Positions 44,691 through 53,180 are shown, numbered from the stretch's first letter. The stretch is DNA of 64,000 nucleotides from Bacillus sp. EB01 (GCF_000613125.1 NZ_HG964497.1:4810378-4874377), one strand, 5' to 3'. Translations and numbers: made by a program. Notes: generated from the sequence alone by a model not told the origin.

Positions 44691-44750
44691 TTTGTGAAGG
44701 TTTGTGTAAGTTCATAAATTCTTCATAATTTCTTCACAGCTTTCACAAAA
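44691..44750. promoter_or_regulatory. Cluster of ResD-like half-sites before the nrf operon
   Basis: TTTGTGAAGG (44691), TTTGTGTAAG (44701), TTCACAG (44733) and TTTCACAAA (44741) resemble the TTTGTGAAT half-site of the Bacillus response regulator ResD. They lie about 200 bp before the likely nrf start site, so direct action is uncertain. Confidence 0.4.
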
Positions 44751-44841
44751 ATGAAATCATCCTATTTTGCGGAAATCACGGATTTATCGGTTGTACCCAT
44801 CAGAGAGGCGTTCACAATTCGGAAAGAACTCGGAAAAATTT

Positions 44842-44857
44842 TGTGATTTAGGTCACA
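44842..44857. promoter_or_regulatory. Fnr box of the nrf operon
   Basis: TGTGA-TTTAGG-TCACA is a perfect match to the Fnr/Crp consensus TGTGAnnnnnnTCACA. An A/T-rich -10-like TTTAAATA follows at 44879-44886, which would place the box near -41, the class II activation position. Anaerobic activation of the operon is the expected outcome. Confidence 0.75.
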
Positions 44858-44967
44858 GAATGGCATTCTTATCCATGGTTTAAATAAGATATCAACTTGA
44901 ATGTTTCTTACTTGCGTAGGCAAAAAAATATTCGCGTAAAGCAAGCCCATGGAAAGGAAGTGGCAAG

Positions 44968-45927
44968 ATGGGCAAGAAATTAGCAAGCATACTCATCTGT
45001 TTTATTTTAATGTTGCCGGGATCGGCTTTTGCAGAAGAAAAGAATGAGAATGTTCTAAAGCTTGAAGAACTGACAGTCCAAGTTCTCCCGGAGTTTGCAA
45101 AACATCCTGAGGATCAGGATAAGGATAAGGCTCAGCCCTCTTTGTTAATTGGTTACCAGGGCAGCCTGATTAATTCTTCGGATAAAGCTCAAAAGGGGAA
45201 AATTGAGATTCCGCTGCCTGTAGAAGAAAAGAATTTCCGGATTGGCTTTGTAGCGGATTATGCCAGTGACCTGTCTCAAATGTTCGAGATTGAATATGAG
45301 CTGGATAAAGAAAAAGGGACGATAGCCTGGGAAACGAGCATGGAGATTGGACCAAACGAACAATATAAATTCATTATTGAATTTTATACAGATGCTATAA
45401 AAAATGACAAAGAATCAAAATCTCTGAACTATACATTCACAAGCTTTACAGATATTACAATGTTCAATCTCGCTGTCGTGGAACCAATGGAATCTTCAAA
45501 GGTAAAGCTTGACCCTGTTCCAACCGAAACGCCGCATGGTGACACATACGGGTTGACTAAGCATATCTACCAAGGTAAATCAATGAAGCCGGGCCAGGAG
45601 TTCAATGTCAAACTTTCCTACGACCGTAAAGAAACGAAAACAACAAATGAACTGATGGAATCAAAAGTCGGTAAACAATCCCCGACAAAAGCCATCAAGA
45701 CGGATAAAGTTCCTCTTGGCCTTACAATCGCAGGTATTTCCGCAGCTAGTATCCTTACTGCAGGATTGTTGCTTTTATTCCTTAAAAGGCGCCAGAAAGC
45801 TCTGCCTGAAGCTGTGATTGAAGCCGATGTATCCGGGTTTAAGAAAGCTCAGCTTCGCAAAATGCTGATTGATGGCTCGATTACTGAAGATGAATACAAC
45901 GAATTGCAAAAGAAATTAAAGAGTTAG
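44968..45927 (+). CDS. Membrane-anchored extracytoplasmic protein at the head of the nrf operon
   Basis: 319-aa protein I do not recognise. It has a signal peptide (LASILICFILMLPGSAFA, cut near residue 22), then about 230 residues outside the membrane with beta-sandwich-like hydrophobic spacing, a membrane helix (about 250-271, LGLTIAGISAASILTAGLLL) and a cytoplasmic tail whose end LRKMLIDGSITEDEYNELQ resembles a SHOCT-like motif. No CxxC or CxxCH is present. It is the first gene after the Fnr box, 22 bases before ccmF, and probably assists assembly of the multihaem proteins. ATG preceded by GAAAGGAAG. Confidence 0.65.
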   Translation: MGKKLASILICFILMLPGSAFAEEKNENVLKLEELTVQVLPEFAKHPEDQDKDKAQPSLLIGYQGSLINSSDKAQKGKIEIPLPVEEKNFRIGFVADYASDLSQMFEIEYELDKEKGTIAWETSMEIGPNEQYKFIIEFYTDAIKNDKESKSLNYTFTSFTDITMFNLAVVEPMESSKVKLDPVPTETPHGDTYGLTKHIYQGKSMKPGQEFNVKLSYDRKETKTTNELMESKVGKQSPTKAIKTDKVPLGLTIAGISAASILTAGLLLLFLKRRQKALPEAVIEADVSGFKKAQLRKMLIDGSITEDEYNELQKKLKS

Positions 45928-45949
45928 AGGCAGCGGGGAGGGCGGCAGC

Positions 45950-47932
45950 ATGTATGTAGTCGGAAATTTATCGTTAGTGCTTGGTATCATGCTTTCCGCC
46001 TATACCCTTACCGCGATAGTTTTTGGAATCAGGAAGCGGAGCACCCAATGGCTGGATAGTGCAAAGGGCGGTGTGCTCGGTATTCTTGTTTCGGCCCTGG
46101 CAGCATCTGCTTTCCTGATTTACTTCCTGGCTACAGGCCATTATGAATTCACGTATGTGGCTTCCTATACAAATGATTCGTTGCCGCTTATTTATAAAAT
46201 GACTGCCTTTTGGGCTGGCAACGCCGGATCGCTTCTTCTTTGGACGGCGCTGCTGGCTATCTATACAGCTGTCGTCGCATTATCAACAGGCAGAAACAAT
46301 CCATACAAACCTTACGCACTCGCGGTTCTCGCAATGAACTTGTTGTTTTTCTTCATTGTTATGCTGGTTCTGGCAAATCCGTTTGAGATGTCGGTAACAG
46401 TGCCTGAGGATGGCAACGGATTAAATCCAATGCTTCAAAATCCGGGAATGGTTCTTCATCCGGTCACACTTTATCTTGGTTATGTTGGGCTCGCAGTTCC
46501 CTTTGCCTATGCAATGGCATCCCTCATGTTGAAGAACATGGACTCGTCCTGGCTCAGGCTGACGAGAAGATGGACACTGACAGCGTGGCTGTTCCTGACA
46601 GCGGGCAACCTGATTGGTGCCTGGTGGGCATATGTTGAGCTCGGCTGGGGTGGTTACTGGGCATGGGACCCGGTCGAAAACGCTTCCTTCATGCCGTGGT
46701 TGACAGTATCAGCATTGCTTCATTCAGTGATGATTCAGGAACGTAAAAATATGCTGAGAAAATGGAACCTGATCCTGGTCATCCTCTCCTATGGGCTGAC
46801 TCTATTTGGAACGTTCCTAGTACGGAGCGGCATCCTGACAAGTGTACATGCGTTTGCGGATAGCGTTCTGGGAACTTACTTCTTTATATTCCTCGCCTTT
46901 ATGGTCTTGTTTGCAGCTTACCTGGTCGTTTCAAGATATGGGCTTATTAATGCAAAGAGTGTTCCCGTTACATCAATTTTTTCGAAGGAAAGCAGTTTCC
47001 TGCTTAATAATTATATCCTGCTGGCTGCCGCCTTCGCAGTTTTCTGGGGAACCGTATTCCCGCTTCTTTCAGAAACCTTTATTGGTACAAAAATAAATAC
47101 AGGGGCACCGTATTTCAACAAGGTGATGGCGCCGATCCTGCTCGGGCTCATCCTGTTGATGGCGGCCTGCCCGGTCATTCCTTGGCAAAAAGCAAGCCCC
47201 GCACGCTTTCTTAGGCAGATTCGCTGGCCGCTGGCTGCGGCAACAGTATTTGCAGTACTGCTGATTATTAACGGTGTTGAAGGTGCTTTTGCCATTATCG
47301 GTATATCAGCCTGTATGTTCATGCTTTCAACACATGTGGCGGAAATAGCCAATGGCATAAAAGCTCGACGAAAGGCAACTTCTGAGAATTATATCCTTGC
47401 TGCATTGAAGCTTTTTAAGAAAAACAGCCGCAGGTACGGAGGCTATATCGTCCATATTGGCATTGGTGTGCTGGCGGTCGGGGTGATTAGCTCACAGGCC
47501 TATCCTCTGGAAGTCATTAAAACAGTGAATCGAGGAGAAAGCATCGAAATTGGCGGATACGAACTCACCTTCAAAAGGTTCCAGGAGATCGAAAAAAGCG
47601 ACCGTGACATTTTGTACGCTGAAATGGCAGTTATCCGCGATGGAAAAGAGCTTGATTCGGTTTATCCGGAAAAAATCTACTACGATAACTGGGCTGAGCC
47701 TTCCACTGAAGTAGCTGTACAGTCACATTGGAATGAGGACTTGTATGTTGTTCTCAGTTCATGGGAAACCAAGAATAAAATCACAATACTGGCCCGGGTG
47801 AATCCGTTCATTAGCTGGATTTGGGCAGGCGGTTACATCATGCTTGTTGGGATTCTAATAGCATTGTTTGGTGGCAGGCGGATGGCAGGTCAATCAATTG
47901 TTCAGTATATCACAGAAAGGCGGGCGTCCTGA
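45950..47932 (+). CDS. ccmF: CcmF/NrfE-type cytochrome c haem lyase
   Basis: 660-aa integral membrane protein of the haem-handling family. The tryptophan-rich WWD domain reads GGYWAWDPVENASFMPW (near residue 240). Other family segments are NAGSLLLWTALLAIY (near 89) and GTFLVRSGILTSVHAFA (near 285), where histidines should hold haem. E. coli NrfE and CcmF attach haem to apocytochromes. In this operon it stands beside nrfHA, and NrfA has a CxxCK haem site that in E. coli needs such a dedicated lyase. ATG preceded by GGGGAGGG. Confidence 0.92.
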   Translation: MYVVGNLSLVLGIMLSAYTLTAIVFGIRKRSTQWLDSAKGGVLGILVSALAASAFLIYFLATGHYEFTYVASYTNDSLPLIYKMTAFWAGNAGSLLLWTALLAIYTAVVALSTGRNNPYKPYALAVLAMNLLFFFIVMLVLANPFEMSVTVPEDGNGLNPMLQNPGMVLHPVTLYLGYVGLAVPFAYAMASLMLKNMDSSWLRLTRRWTLTAWLFLTAGNLIGAWWAYVELGWGGYWAWDPVENASFMPWLTVSALLHSVMIQERKNMLRKWNLILVILSYGLTLFGTFLVRSGILTSVHAFADSVLGTYFFIFLAFMVLFAAYLVVSRYGLINAKSVPVTSIFSKESSFLLNNYILLAAAFAVFWGTVFPLLSETFIGTKINTGAPYFNKVMAPILLGLILLMAACPVIPWQKASPARFLRQIRWPLAAATVFAVLLIINGVEGAFAIIGISACMFMLSTHVAEIANGIKARRKATSENYILAALKLFKKNSRRYGGYIVHIGIGVLAVGVISSQAYPLEVIKTVNRGESIEIGGYELTFKRFQEIEKSDRDILYAEMAVIRDGKELDSVYPEKIYYDNWAEPSTEVAVQSHWNEDLYVVLSSWETKNKITILARVNPFISWIWAGGYIMLVGILIALFGGRRMAGQSIVQYITERRAS

Positions 47933-48423
47933 TGGGCAGGTATGGACTAGTAAAAAATGCATCGGTTCTGGCTGCACTGTTGCTGGTTCTTTTACCCTCG
48001 GCAGCTTTGGCCGCCTATACTGCCAATTCCCCTGAATTCAGGGAAGTGGTGGGCCTGCTACATATGGATGGCCATTCAGAGCACGAACTTACTACCTGCA
48101 AGGTAAGGAAAGTGTACAACAGTGAAGTGCTTGACATGCTTAACGAAGGCATGAAACCGGATGAAATTATCAAGCATTACACAGATGAGCTTGGCCCTCA
48201 GGCGCTTAAGATTCCTGAAAGGCAAGGAACCGGGCTGCTTTCCTGGCTAATCCCAGGTGCCGGAGTACTTGCGGGAGGTGCGGCCGTATCGATTGCCATC
48301 AGAAGGGTGACCACAGCTAAATCTGTAAAGCCATCCACAGGTGAGGAAATGTCGCCTCACACCAGCAATGAATTTTCGAGCTTTGAAAAAACGCTGGACA
48401 ATGAGCGGAAAAGGCACTTTTAA
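47932..48423 (+). CDS. ccmH: CcmH/NrfF-like protein with a single cysteine
   Basis: 163-aa membrane-bound protein. A signal helix (about 9-28) is followed by a CcmH-like domain: HELTTCKVRKVYNSEVLDML (about 51-70), then GMKPDEIIKHYTDELGPQAL and the LLSWLIPGAGVLAGGA membrane helix (about 102-121). Typical CcmH/NrfF proteins have LRCxxCQ; here only Cys56 remains and the second cysteine is absent. The start overlaps the ccmF stop (TGATG). It probably presents apocytochrome to CcmF. The chosen start gives a proper signal peptide; a longer frame within ccmF does not. Confidence 0.82.
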   Translation: MGRYGLVKNASVLAALLLVLLPSAALAAYTANSPEFREVVGLLHMDGHSEHELTTCKVRKVYNSEVLDMLNEGMKPDEIIKHYTDELGPQALKIPERQGTGLLSWLIPGAGVLAGGAAVSIAIRRVTTAKSVKPSTGEEMSPHTSNEFSSFEKTLDNERKRHF

Positions 48424-48448
48424 CAACAGAGAGGGAGGATTGGTGTAG

Positions 48449-48766
48449 ATGCTGTTCATTATACTTTCAAGTACATTAATGATTGCCGTCTGCCTCTACC
48501 TGATTCTTAGTCCCTTTTTTACAGAAAAAAATGCCGCTCCTCTTTTCAGCAAAGAGAGTTTCGACCTTGAATCCGTATATGAAGCTGTAAACGAATTGGA
48601 AATGGATGCGTTAATGAACAAGATTTCCGCAGAAGACTTTGGAAGCCTTAAAGATTCTTATTATCGAATTGCGGCTGAAGCGATCGAACAGAAAAACAAA
48701 GCGGATGAAGACATCCTCGAAGCGCTGAAAGAGATACGCCGCGAAGCACGCCAGCCGGAAAAATGA
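48449..48766 (+). CDS. Short CcmI/NrfG-like membrane protein
   Basis: 105-aa protein: one membrane helix at the start (about 2-24) and a helical domain, LESVYEAVNELEMDALMNKI ... EDFGSLKDSYYRIAAEAI, resembling the N-terminal part of CcmI. The TPR repeats of full CcmI/NrfG are missing. With ccmF and ccmH it makes a CcmF-H-I set. ATG preceded by GAGGGAGGATTGG. Confidence 0.75.
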   Translation: MLFIILSSTLMIAVCLYLILSPFFTEKNAAPLFSKESFDLESVYEAVNELEMDALMNKISAEDFGSLKDSYYRIAAEAIEQKNKADEDILEALKEIRREARQPEK

Positions 48767-48870
48767 AGGCGGCATCACTAAAACAAGCTCAGCCTGAGAA
48801 AGCAACTCAAACTTGGTTAGAACACATAGGTGTTTTAATAGATTAAACATTTACCTGGGGAGGTGAAAGA

Positions 48871-49386
48871 ATGTTTAAGAAATTATTGGCGATAGACAAA
48901 AAGATACTTATATTCGTCGCGCTGTTCGCGGGGATTGTCCTGTCTGCTGTTTCTGTAAAAGGAATGGAGTACTTGGACTCGCCAGATTTCTGCCAGAGCT
49001 GCCATATCATGGACTCTGCGTATGGATCGTTTGTTGATTCAACCCATTCTGAATTAGCCTGTAATGATTGCCACTTGCCGCACGACAGTGAGGTAGGAAA
49101 ATTATTTAATAAAGGCAAGGCTGGTATGGGGCATATTTATTACAACACACTTGGCACTGAGAAGATTCCGCAGGTTCTCCATGCCACGGACAAGACAGAG
49201 GAGTGGGTTGAAGGGAACTGTGTGAAATGCCATGAAAGCACACTTACCAATGTCGAGCATGATGCAAAGGAAAGCTGTACAACATGCCACAGGCTAGTAC
49301 CGCATGGGAAGAACTTTAAATCAGAAGATAAATTCAACGAGCCGCCAGTATCAGGTGAGCTGCTTGAAAATAAGGGAGGATTTTAA
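48871..49386 (+). CDS. nrfH: NrfH, tetrahaem menaquinol dehydrogenase
   Basis: 171-aa membrane-anchored cytochrome c of the NapC/NrfH family. One N-terminal membrane helix (about 12-30) is followed by four CxxCH haem motifs at residues 41-45, 64-68, 117-121 and 136-140. It oxidises menaquinol and passes electrons to NrfA. ATG with GGGGAGGTG in front. nrfA follows two bases after the stop. Confidence 0.96.
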   Translation: MFKKLLAIDKKILIFVALFAGIVLSAVSVKGMEYLDSPDFCQSCHIMDSAYGSFVDSTHSELACNDCHLPHDSEVGKLFNKGKAGMGHIYYNTLGTEKIPQVLHATDKTEEWVEGNCVKCHESTLTNVEHDAKESCTTCHRLVPHGKNFKSEDKFNEPPVSGELLENKGGF

Positions 49387-49388
49387 GA

Positions 49389-50831
49389 ATGAGTAAGTTC
49401 CGCTTAGGAGCGTACCTGATGCTTCTGGCTGTCATTCTAATCGTGTCCGGCTGCAGTTCCCAGGAACAAACGGCTGGCGCCAAGGCCAAGACGACAGGTC
49501 TCTCGAAGGATGAAATATCAAATGAAGCATTTAAGGATATGTTTCCGCTTCAATATAATAGCTATATGAAGAATGAAAAAATGGAAGATACAAAATACAG
49601 CGGATCAGTAAAGCGTTCCAAGTACGACGCTGATAAAGAACCATATCTTCCAATCTTATTCAATGGTTACGGCTTTGCGACTGAATATAATGAAGACCGC
49701 GGCCACGTGTATGCTCTTGAAGATATTGAGAATGTAGCCCGTATTACTGATAAATCAGTTGGCTCCTGTTATACATGTAAATCAACTGCTGTTCCACAAA
49801 TGATCGAGGAAATGGGCGACGATTACTGGGGCGGCAATTTTAAAAATGAAATTTTCCCTAAAGGGGAAGCAATGGGCCATTCGCCAATCGGCTGCTCAGA
49901 CTGCCATGACCCGCAAACAATGGATCTTCGCATTACCCGTCCAAGCTTTACAAAAGCGATGGAGAGCAAAGGCGTAGATATTTCAAAAGCAACCAAGAAC
50001 GATATGCGCAGCTATGTTTGTGGACAGTGCCATGTTGAATATTACTTTGATGCGAACAACAGCGAAGTAACGTTCCCTTGGAAAAATGGATTTAAGCCTG
50101 AAGATATGTACGAATACTATAATACTACTGCAAAAGAAAACGGTTTTGAAAAAGACTGGGTTCATAATATTTCCGGGACACCAATGCTGAAAGCTCAGCA
50201 CCCGGACTATGAAACATTTGTTGAAGGTACACACGGCAAGGCTAACGTAGCCTGTGCAGACTGCCATATGCCATACGAGCGTGTAGACGGAAAACGCAAA
50301 ATTTCATCCCACTGGTGGACTTCACCGCTTAAAACTATGGACACATCCTGCGGCCAGTGCCACGGTGACCGTGACCTTGATAAGCTAAAAGGCCGTGTAA
50401 CAGAGATTCAGGATACACATATGGATCAGCTTCATACTGCTGAAGATGTTTCTCTATCCGCTCACTATTATGTGAACAAGATGATTACATCCAAGGTAAG
50501 CTCTGATAAGGTTAAAGCTGCACAGGAACATGTGAGGAAGGGTCAATGGTTCTGGGATATCGTTGCTGCTGAAAGCTCTGCAGGTTTCCACAATCCACAG
50601 GGCTCGATGGATTCACTTGCTATTTCACTTGAAGAATCCAATAAGGCTATCATGATCGCAACTGAAGAGCTTGTTAAGAAAGGCGTCAATATCGATAAGC
50701 TGAAAGAAGATATTGAAAAAGCCAAGAAAGCAGTAACAAGCGAAAAAGACAACAAGAAGAAGAAGGACCACGCAATTAACGAAGAGTTCCCTCCACAGCA
50801 GCCTGTGGTTCCGGCAGCTCCTAAGAAGTAA
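49389..50831 (+). CDS. nrfA: Ammonia-forming cytochrome c nitrite reductase NrfA
   Basis: 480-aa pentahaem lipoprotein that reduces nitrite to ammonium with six electrons. The lipobox is at Cys22 (LIVSGC). The active-site haem motif is CYTCK (residues 127-131), with lysine as haem ligand. The other four are CxxCH at 169-173, 211-215, 289-293 and 321-325. The C-terminal 40 residues are a Lys-rich then Pro-rich tail, longer than in E. coli. As a lipoprotein on the outer membrane face it stays near NrfH. ATG is at 49389, preceded by AGGGAGG. Confidence 0.97.
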   Translation: MSKFRLGAYLMLLAVILIVSGCSSQEQTAGAKAKTTGLSKDEISNEAFKDMFPLQYNSYMKNEKMEDTKYSGSVKRSKYDADKEPYLPILFNGYGFATEYNEDRGHVYALEDIENVARITDKSVGSCYTCKSTAVPQMIEEMGDDYWGGNFKNEIFPKGEAMGHSPIGCSDCHDPQTMDLRITRPSFTKAMESKGVDISKATKNDMRSYVCGQCHVEYYFDANNSEVTFPWKNGFKPEDMYEYYNTTAKENGFEKDWVHNISGTPMLKAQHPDYETFVEGTHGKANVACADCHMPYERVDGKRKISSHWWTSPLKTMDTSCGQCHGDRDLDKLKGRVTEIQDTHMDQLHTAEDVSLSAHYYVNKMITSKVSSDKVKAAQEHVRKGQWFWDIVAAESSAGFHNPQGSMDSLAISLEESNKAIMIATEELVKKGVNIDKLKEDIEKAKKAVTSEKDNKKKKDHAINEEFPPQQPVVPAAPKK

Positions 50832-50846
50832 TAACAGACTACGGAA

Positions 50847-50880
50847 AGCACTGTTCCAATTTTGGAGCAGTGCTTTTTGA
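50847..50880 (+). terminator. Terminator of the nrf operon
   Basis: AGCACTGTTCC pairs with GGAGCAGTGCT (one wobble) around AATTTT, followed by TTTTT, 15 bases after the nrfA stop. Confidence 0.9.
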
Positions 50881-50952
50881 TTTGGGAAGCCTCTTATCTC
50901 ATTACTGTTAGTTTACGATTTTATCTCAGTTTAGAACTGATACAAATGAACC

Positions 50953-51108
50953 CTCTTGGAATCGTTTCGCTACTTCCCAAGTGCTGAAATAATGCCAATA
51001 GGGGTTCTTTGGAACGTTTGGCCCCTTCTCGAATGCTAAAATGATGCCAATAGAAATTCTTGAGAACATTTCGCCGGTTACAAAATGCTGAAACGACGTC
51101 AATAGAAG
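50953..51108 (+). repeat. Tandem array 3: three 52-bp units
   Basis: Units begin at 50953, 51005 and 51057, exactly 52 bp apart. Each contains TTGGAA/TGAGAA near its start and ATGCTRAAAYGATG..CAATAG near its end. The units have diverged by roughly a third. The array follows the nrf terminator. Confidence 0.88.
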
Positions 51109-51340
51109 TCCTTATTATGGCTATAAAATACTTGATTAGAATGGCAATCTAAATAGCCTTAATATTATATAAAATGCAATAGTTTTAAATACTGATAACC
51201 TTTGTGTCCTTGTCAAGAATAATGCAGAAAAATTCATTGCATGGCGGCCTTAAAAGGAATAGAATAACTCTTGGTGCTTTTTTATCGGGGCAATCTATTT
51301 ACGTAGCAATTTCACTGTTTTTTGCCATCACCAGGACTAC
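51109..51340. other. Spacer between two tandem arrays
   Basis: About 230 bp, AT-rich, without a recognisable gene, RNA or promoter. Confidence 0.4.
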
Positions 51341-51490
51341 ACGTAACTGGTCCTGTATAGATCTTCGAGAAAAAAAGTATGTACTCGACGTAACTGGTCT
51401 CGTCAGGTATCGAAGTGTCGAGAAAAATAAGATAGCTCGACGTAACTGGCCTCTGAGGCATCTAAGCGTCTGAAAAAAGTATTACTAGTA
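51341..51490 (+). repeat. Tandem array 4: units of 47 and 52 bp before yttB
   Basis: The motif ACGTAACTGG recurs at 51341, 51388 and 51440 (47 and 52 bp steps), each time followed by a GWATCKWAG..TCGAGAAAA-like stretch. In the middle unit CTCGAC can pair with GTCGAG. The last unit runs almost to the yttB ribosome site, so it lies in the yttB 5' region. Confidence 0.85.
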
Positions 51491-51503
51491 AAGGAGTTTC
51501 AGT

Positions 51504-52691
51504 ATGCCACGTTCGTTATGGCTCTTAATTATCGGGATGGTTGTCAATGTCATTGGCTCCTCGTTTTTATGGCCATTAAATTCTATATATATTCATGATT
51601 ACCTCGGGAAGTCGCTGTCGACCGCCGGGTTCGTACTGATGCTAAATTCAGCGGCAAGTGTTGCTGGCAACCTGGTTGGAGGCAGCCTATTCGACCGCAT
51701 CGGGGGCTATAAATCTATTTTACTGGGAATCGGCATATCTTTGATGGCAGTGGCCGGGCTGACGCTCTGGCATGACTGGCCACAATATGTCATTTTCCTG
51801 ACGATCGCCGGATTTGGTTCAGGAATTATTTTTCCTGCAATGTATGCCATGTCCGGGTCGGTTTGGCCAGACGGAGGCAGAAGGGCTTTTAATGCGATAT
51901 ACGTTGCCCAAAATCTTGGTGTTGCTGTTGGGTCCGCTCTTGGGGGAATCGTCGCAGGCATTTCCTTTGAGCTAATATTCCTGGCAAACCTAATCATGTA
52001 TGTTGTGTTTTTCGTCATTGCCGTTTTTGGCTACAAGGGAATCAAAGTGGCAAGCGGAGCCCAGTCTTCCGTCTTACAGGAAAATTCTCCGAGATTCAAA
52101 GGGAACAAAATCCTTCATGCTTTATTGATTGTTTGCATTGGATACCTGCTTTGCTGGGTCGCTTATGTTCAGTGGCAAACAACGATTGCTTCCTATACCC
52201 AGGAAATTAATGTGTCTCTCACCCAGTACAGCCTTTTATGGACTGTGAATGGTGCGCTAATTGTTCTTGGACAGCCGTTCTTAAACCGTTTCCTAAAATG
52301 GTTCAATCGTTCACTTAAAGCTCAAATAGTGCTCGGAATGGTGATTTTTGCTGTATCTTTCATTGTAGCGGCATACTCTAACAGCTTTTCCGGCTTTATG
52401 GCTGGGATGATCATCCTGACTGCCGGGGAAATGCTTATTTGGCCGGCAGTGCCAGCAATTGCCAGTGAGCTCGCACCTAAAGGACGAGAGGGCTTCTACC
52501 AGGGAATTGTTAACAGCACAGCGACTGGCGGCAGAATGATTGGCCCATTGCTCGGCGGAATTCTTGTTGACTTGTATGGAATGTCAATGCTATTCATCAT
52601 CATGATTGGGCTTTTCGCTGCTTCAATTGTCACAACACTTATATACGACAGAGGAATTAAAGAATCAAAACAAACAGTTAAAATGTCTTAA
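51504..52691 (+). CDS. yttB: MFS transporter YttB
   Basis: 395-aa membrane protein with about 12 helices and the MFS loop 2-3 motif GGSLFDRIGGYKS (near residue 59). The mate motif after helix 8 is partly kept. Family members are drug or small-molecule exporters; the substrate is unknown. The ATG has AAGGAG before it. In B. subtilis, yttB also lies next to leuS. Confidence 0.85.
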   Translation: MPRSLWLLIIGMVVNVIGSSFLWPLNSIYIHDYLGKSLSTAGFVLMLNSAASVAGNLVGGSLFDRIGGYKSILLGIGISLMAVAGLTLWHDWPQYVIFLTIAGFGSGIIFPAMYAMSGSVWPDGGRRAFNAIYVAQNLGVAVGSALGGIVAGISFELIFLANLIMYVVFFVIAVFGYKGIKVASGAQSSVLQENSPRFKGNKILHALLIVCIGYLLCWVAYVQWQTTIASYTQEINVSLTQYSLLWTVNGALIVLGQPFLNRFLKWFNRSLKAQIVLGMVIFAVSFIVAAYSNSFSGFMAGMIILTAGEMLIWPAVPAIASELAPKGREGFYQGIVNSTATGGRMIGPLLGGILVDLYGMSMLFIIMIGLFAASIVTTLIYDRGIKESKQTVKMS

Positions 52692-52700
52692 TACTTTACA

Positions 52701-52731
52701 GCCCTGCCAGTTTAGGTGGGGCATCTTTTTG
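52701..52731 (+). terminator. Terminator after yttB
   Basis: GCCCTGCC pairs with GGTGGGGC around AGTTTA, followed by ATCTTTTT. Confidence 0.72.
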
Positions 52732-52878
52732 AAATTCTCTATATTGGCTTTGAATGAATTGAAACAAAATCGGTAATAACTGTAAAAGAATCAGATAAAG
52801 TAACGAAACAGACGGGATTCTCGTTTTCAATTCCCGAAATATGCAAACATCTTCGCATAGAGCCCATTTTTCGACAGT

Positions 52879-52907
52879 TTGCTTGCATCCAGCAGAGATT
52901 TTATATA
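52879..52907 (+). promoter_or_regulatory. Candidate promoter of the leuS T-box transcript
   Basis: TTGCTT (52879-52884), 17 bp, TATATA (52902-52907). The predicted start near 52915 is just before the T-box. Confidence 0.5.
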
Positions 52908-52942
52908 AAATAACACTATCTCAATCCCATATAAATAACATG

Positions 52943-53180
52943 GCAGTGAGAAGGAGCAGTAGTGAAAGCGTCCCGCCTAGTAGAGAGCTGGCGGTTGGTG
53001 AAAGCCGGCCGGGACATTCATGAACTCGCCTTTGAGCCGCAGGCGTGAAGTAACAGTAATGTCTGCCGTTTTCCGCGTTAAGGATGAATGAAGCGAGTGT
53101 TTGCACACTAATGTGGGTGGTACCGCGGGAAGATACATATATCCTCTCGTCCCTTTTGTAGGGATGTGGGGATTTTTTGT
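52943..53180 (+). promoter_or_regulatory. T-box leader of leuS, leucine specific
   Basis: The AGAGAGCTGGCGG..GGTGAAAG stem I element lies at about 52983-53010. The T-box sequence TGGGTGGTACCGCGG is at 53113-53127. The specifier codon is CTC (53025-53027) in TGAACTCGCC. A terminator follows (ATCCTCTCGTCCCT with AGGGATGTGGGGAT, then T run to 53178). Uncharged tRNA-Leu is known to bind such leaders and allow readthrough, raising leuS when leucine is short. Confidence 0.94.

Noticed and set aside
51204-51473. 89-codon plus-strand ORF after the nrf cluster
   Set aside because: It runs through tandem array 4, has no ribosome site, and its C-terminal part just translates the repeat units.
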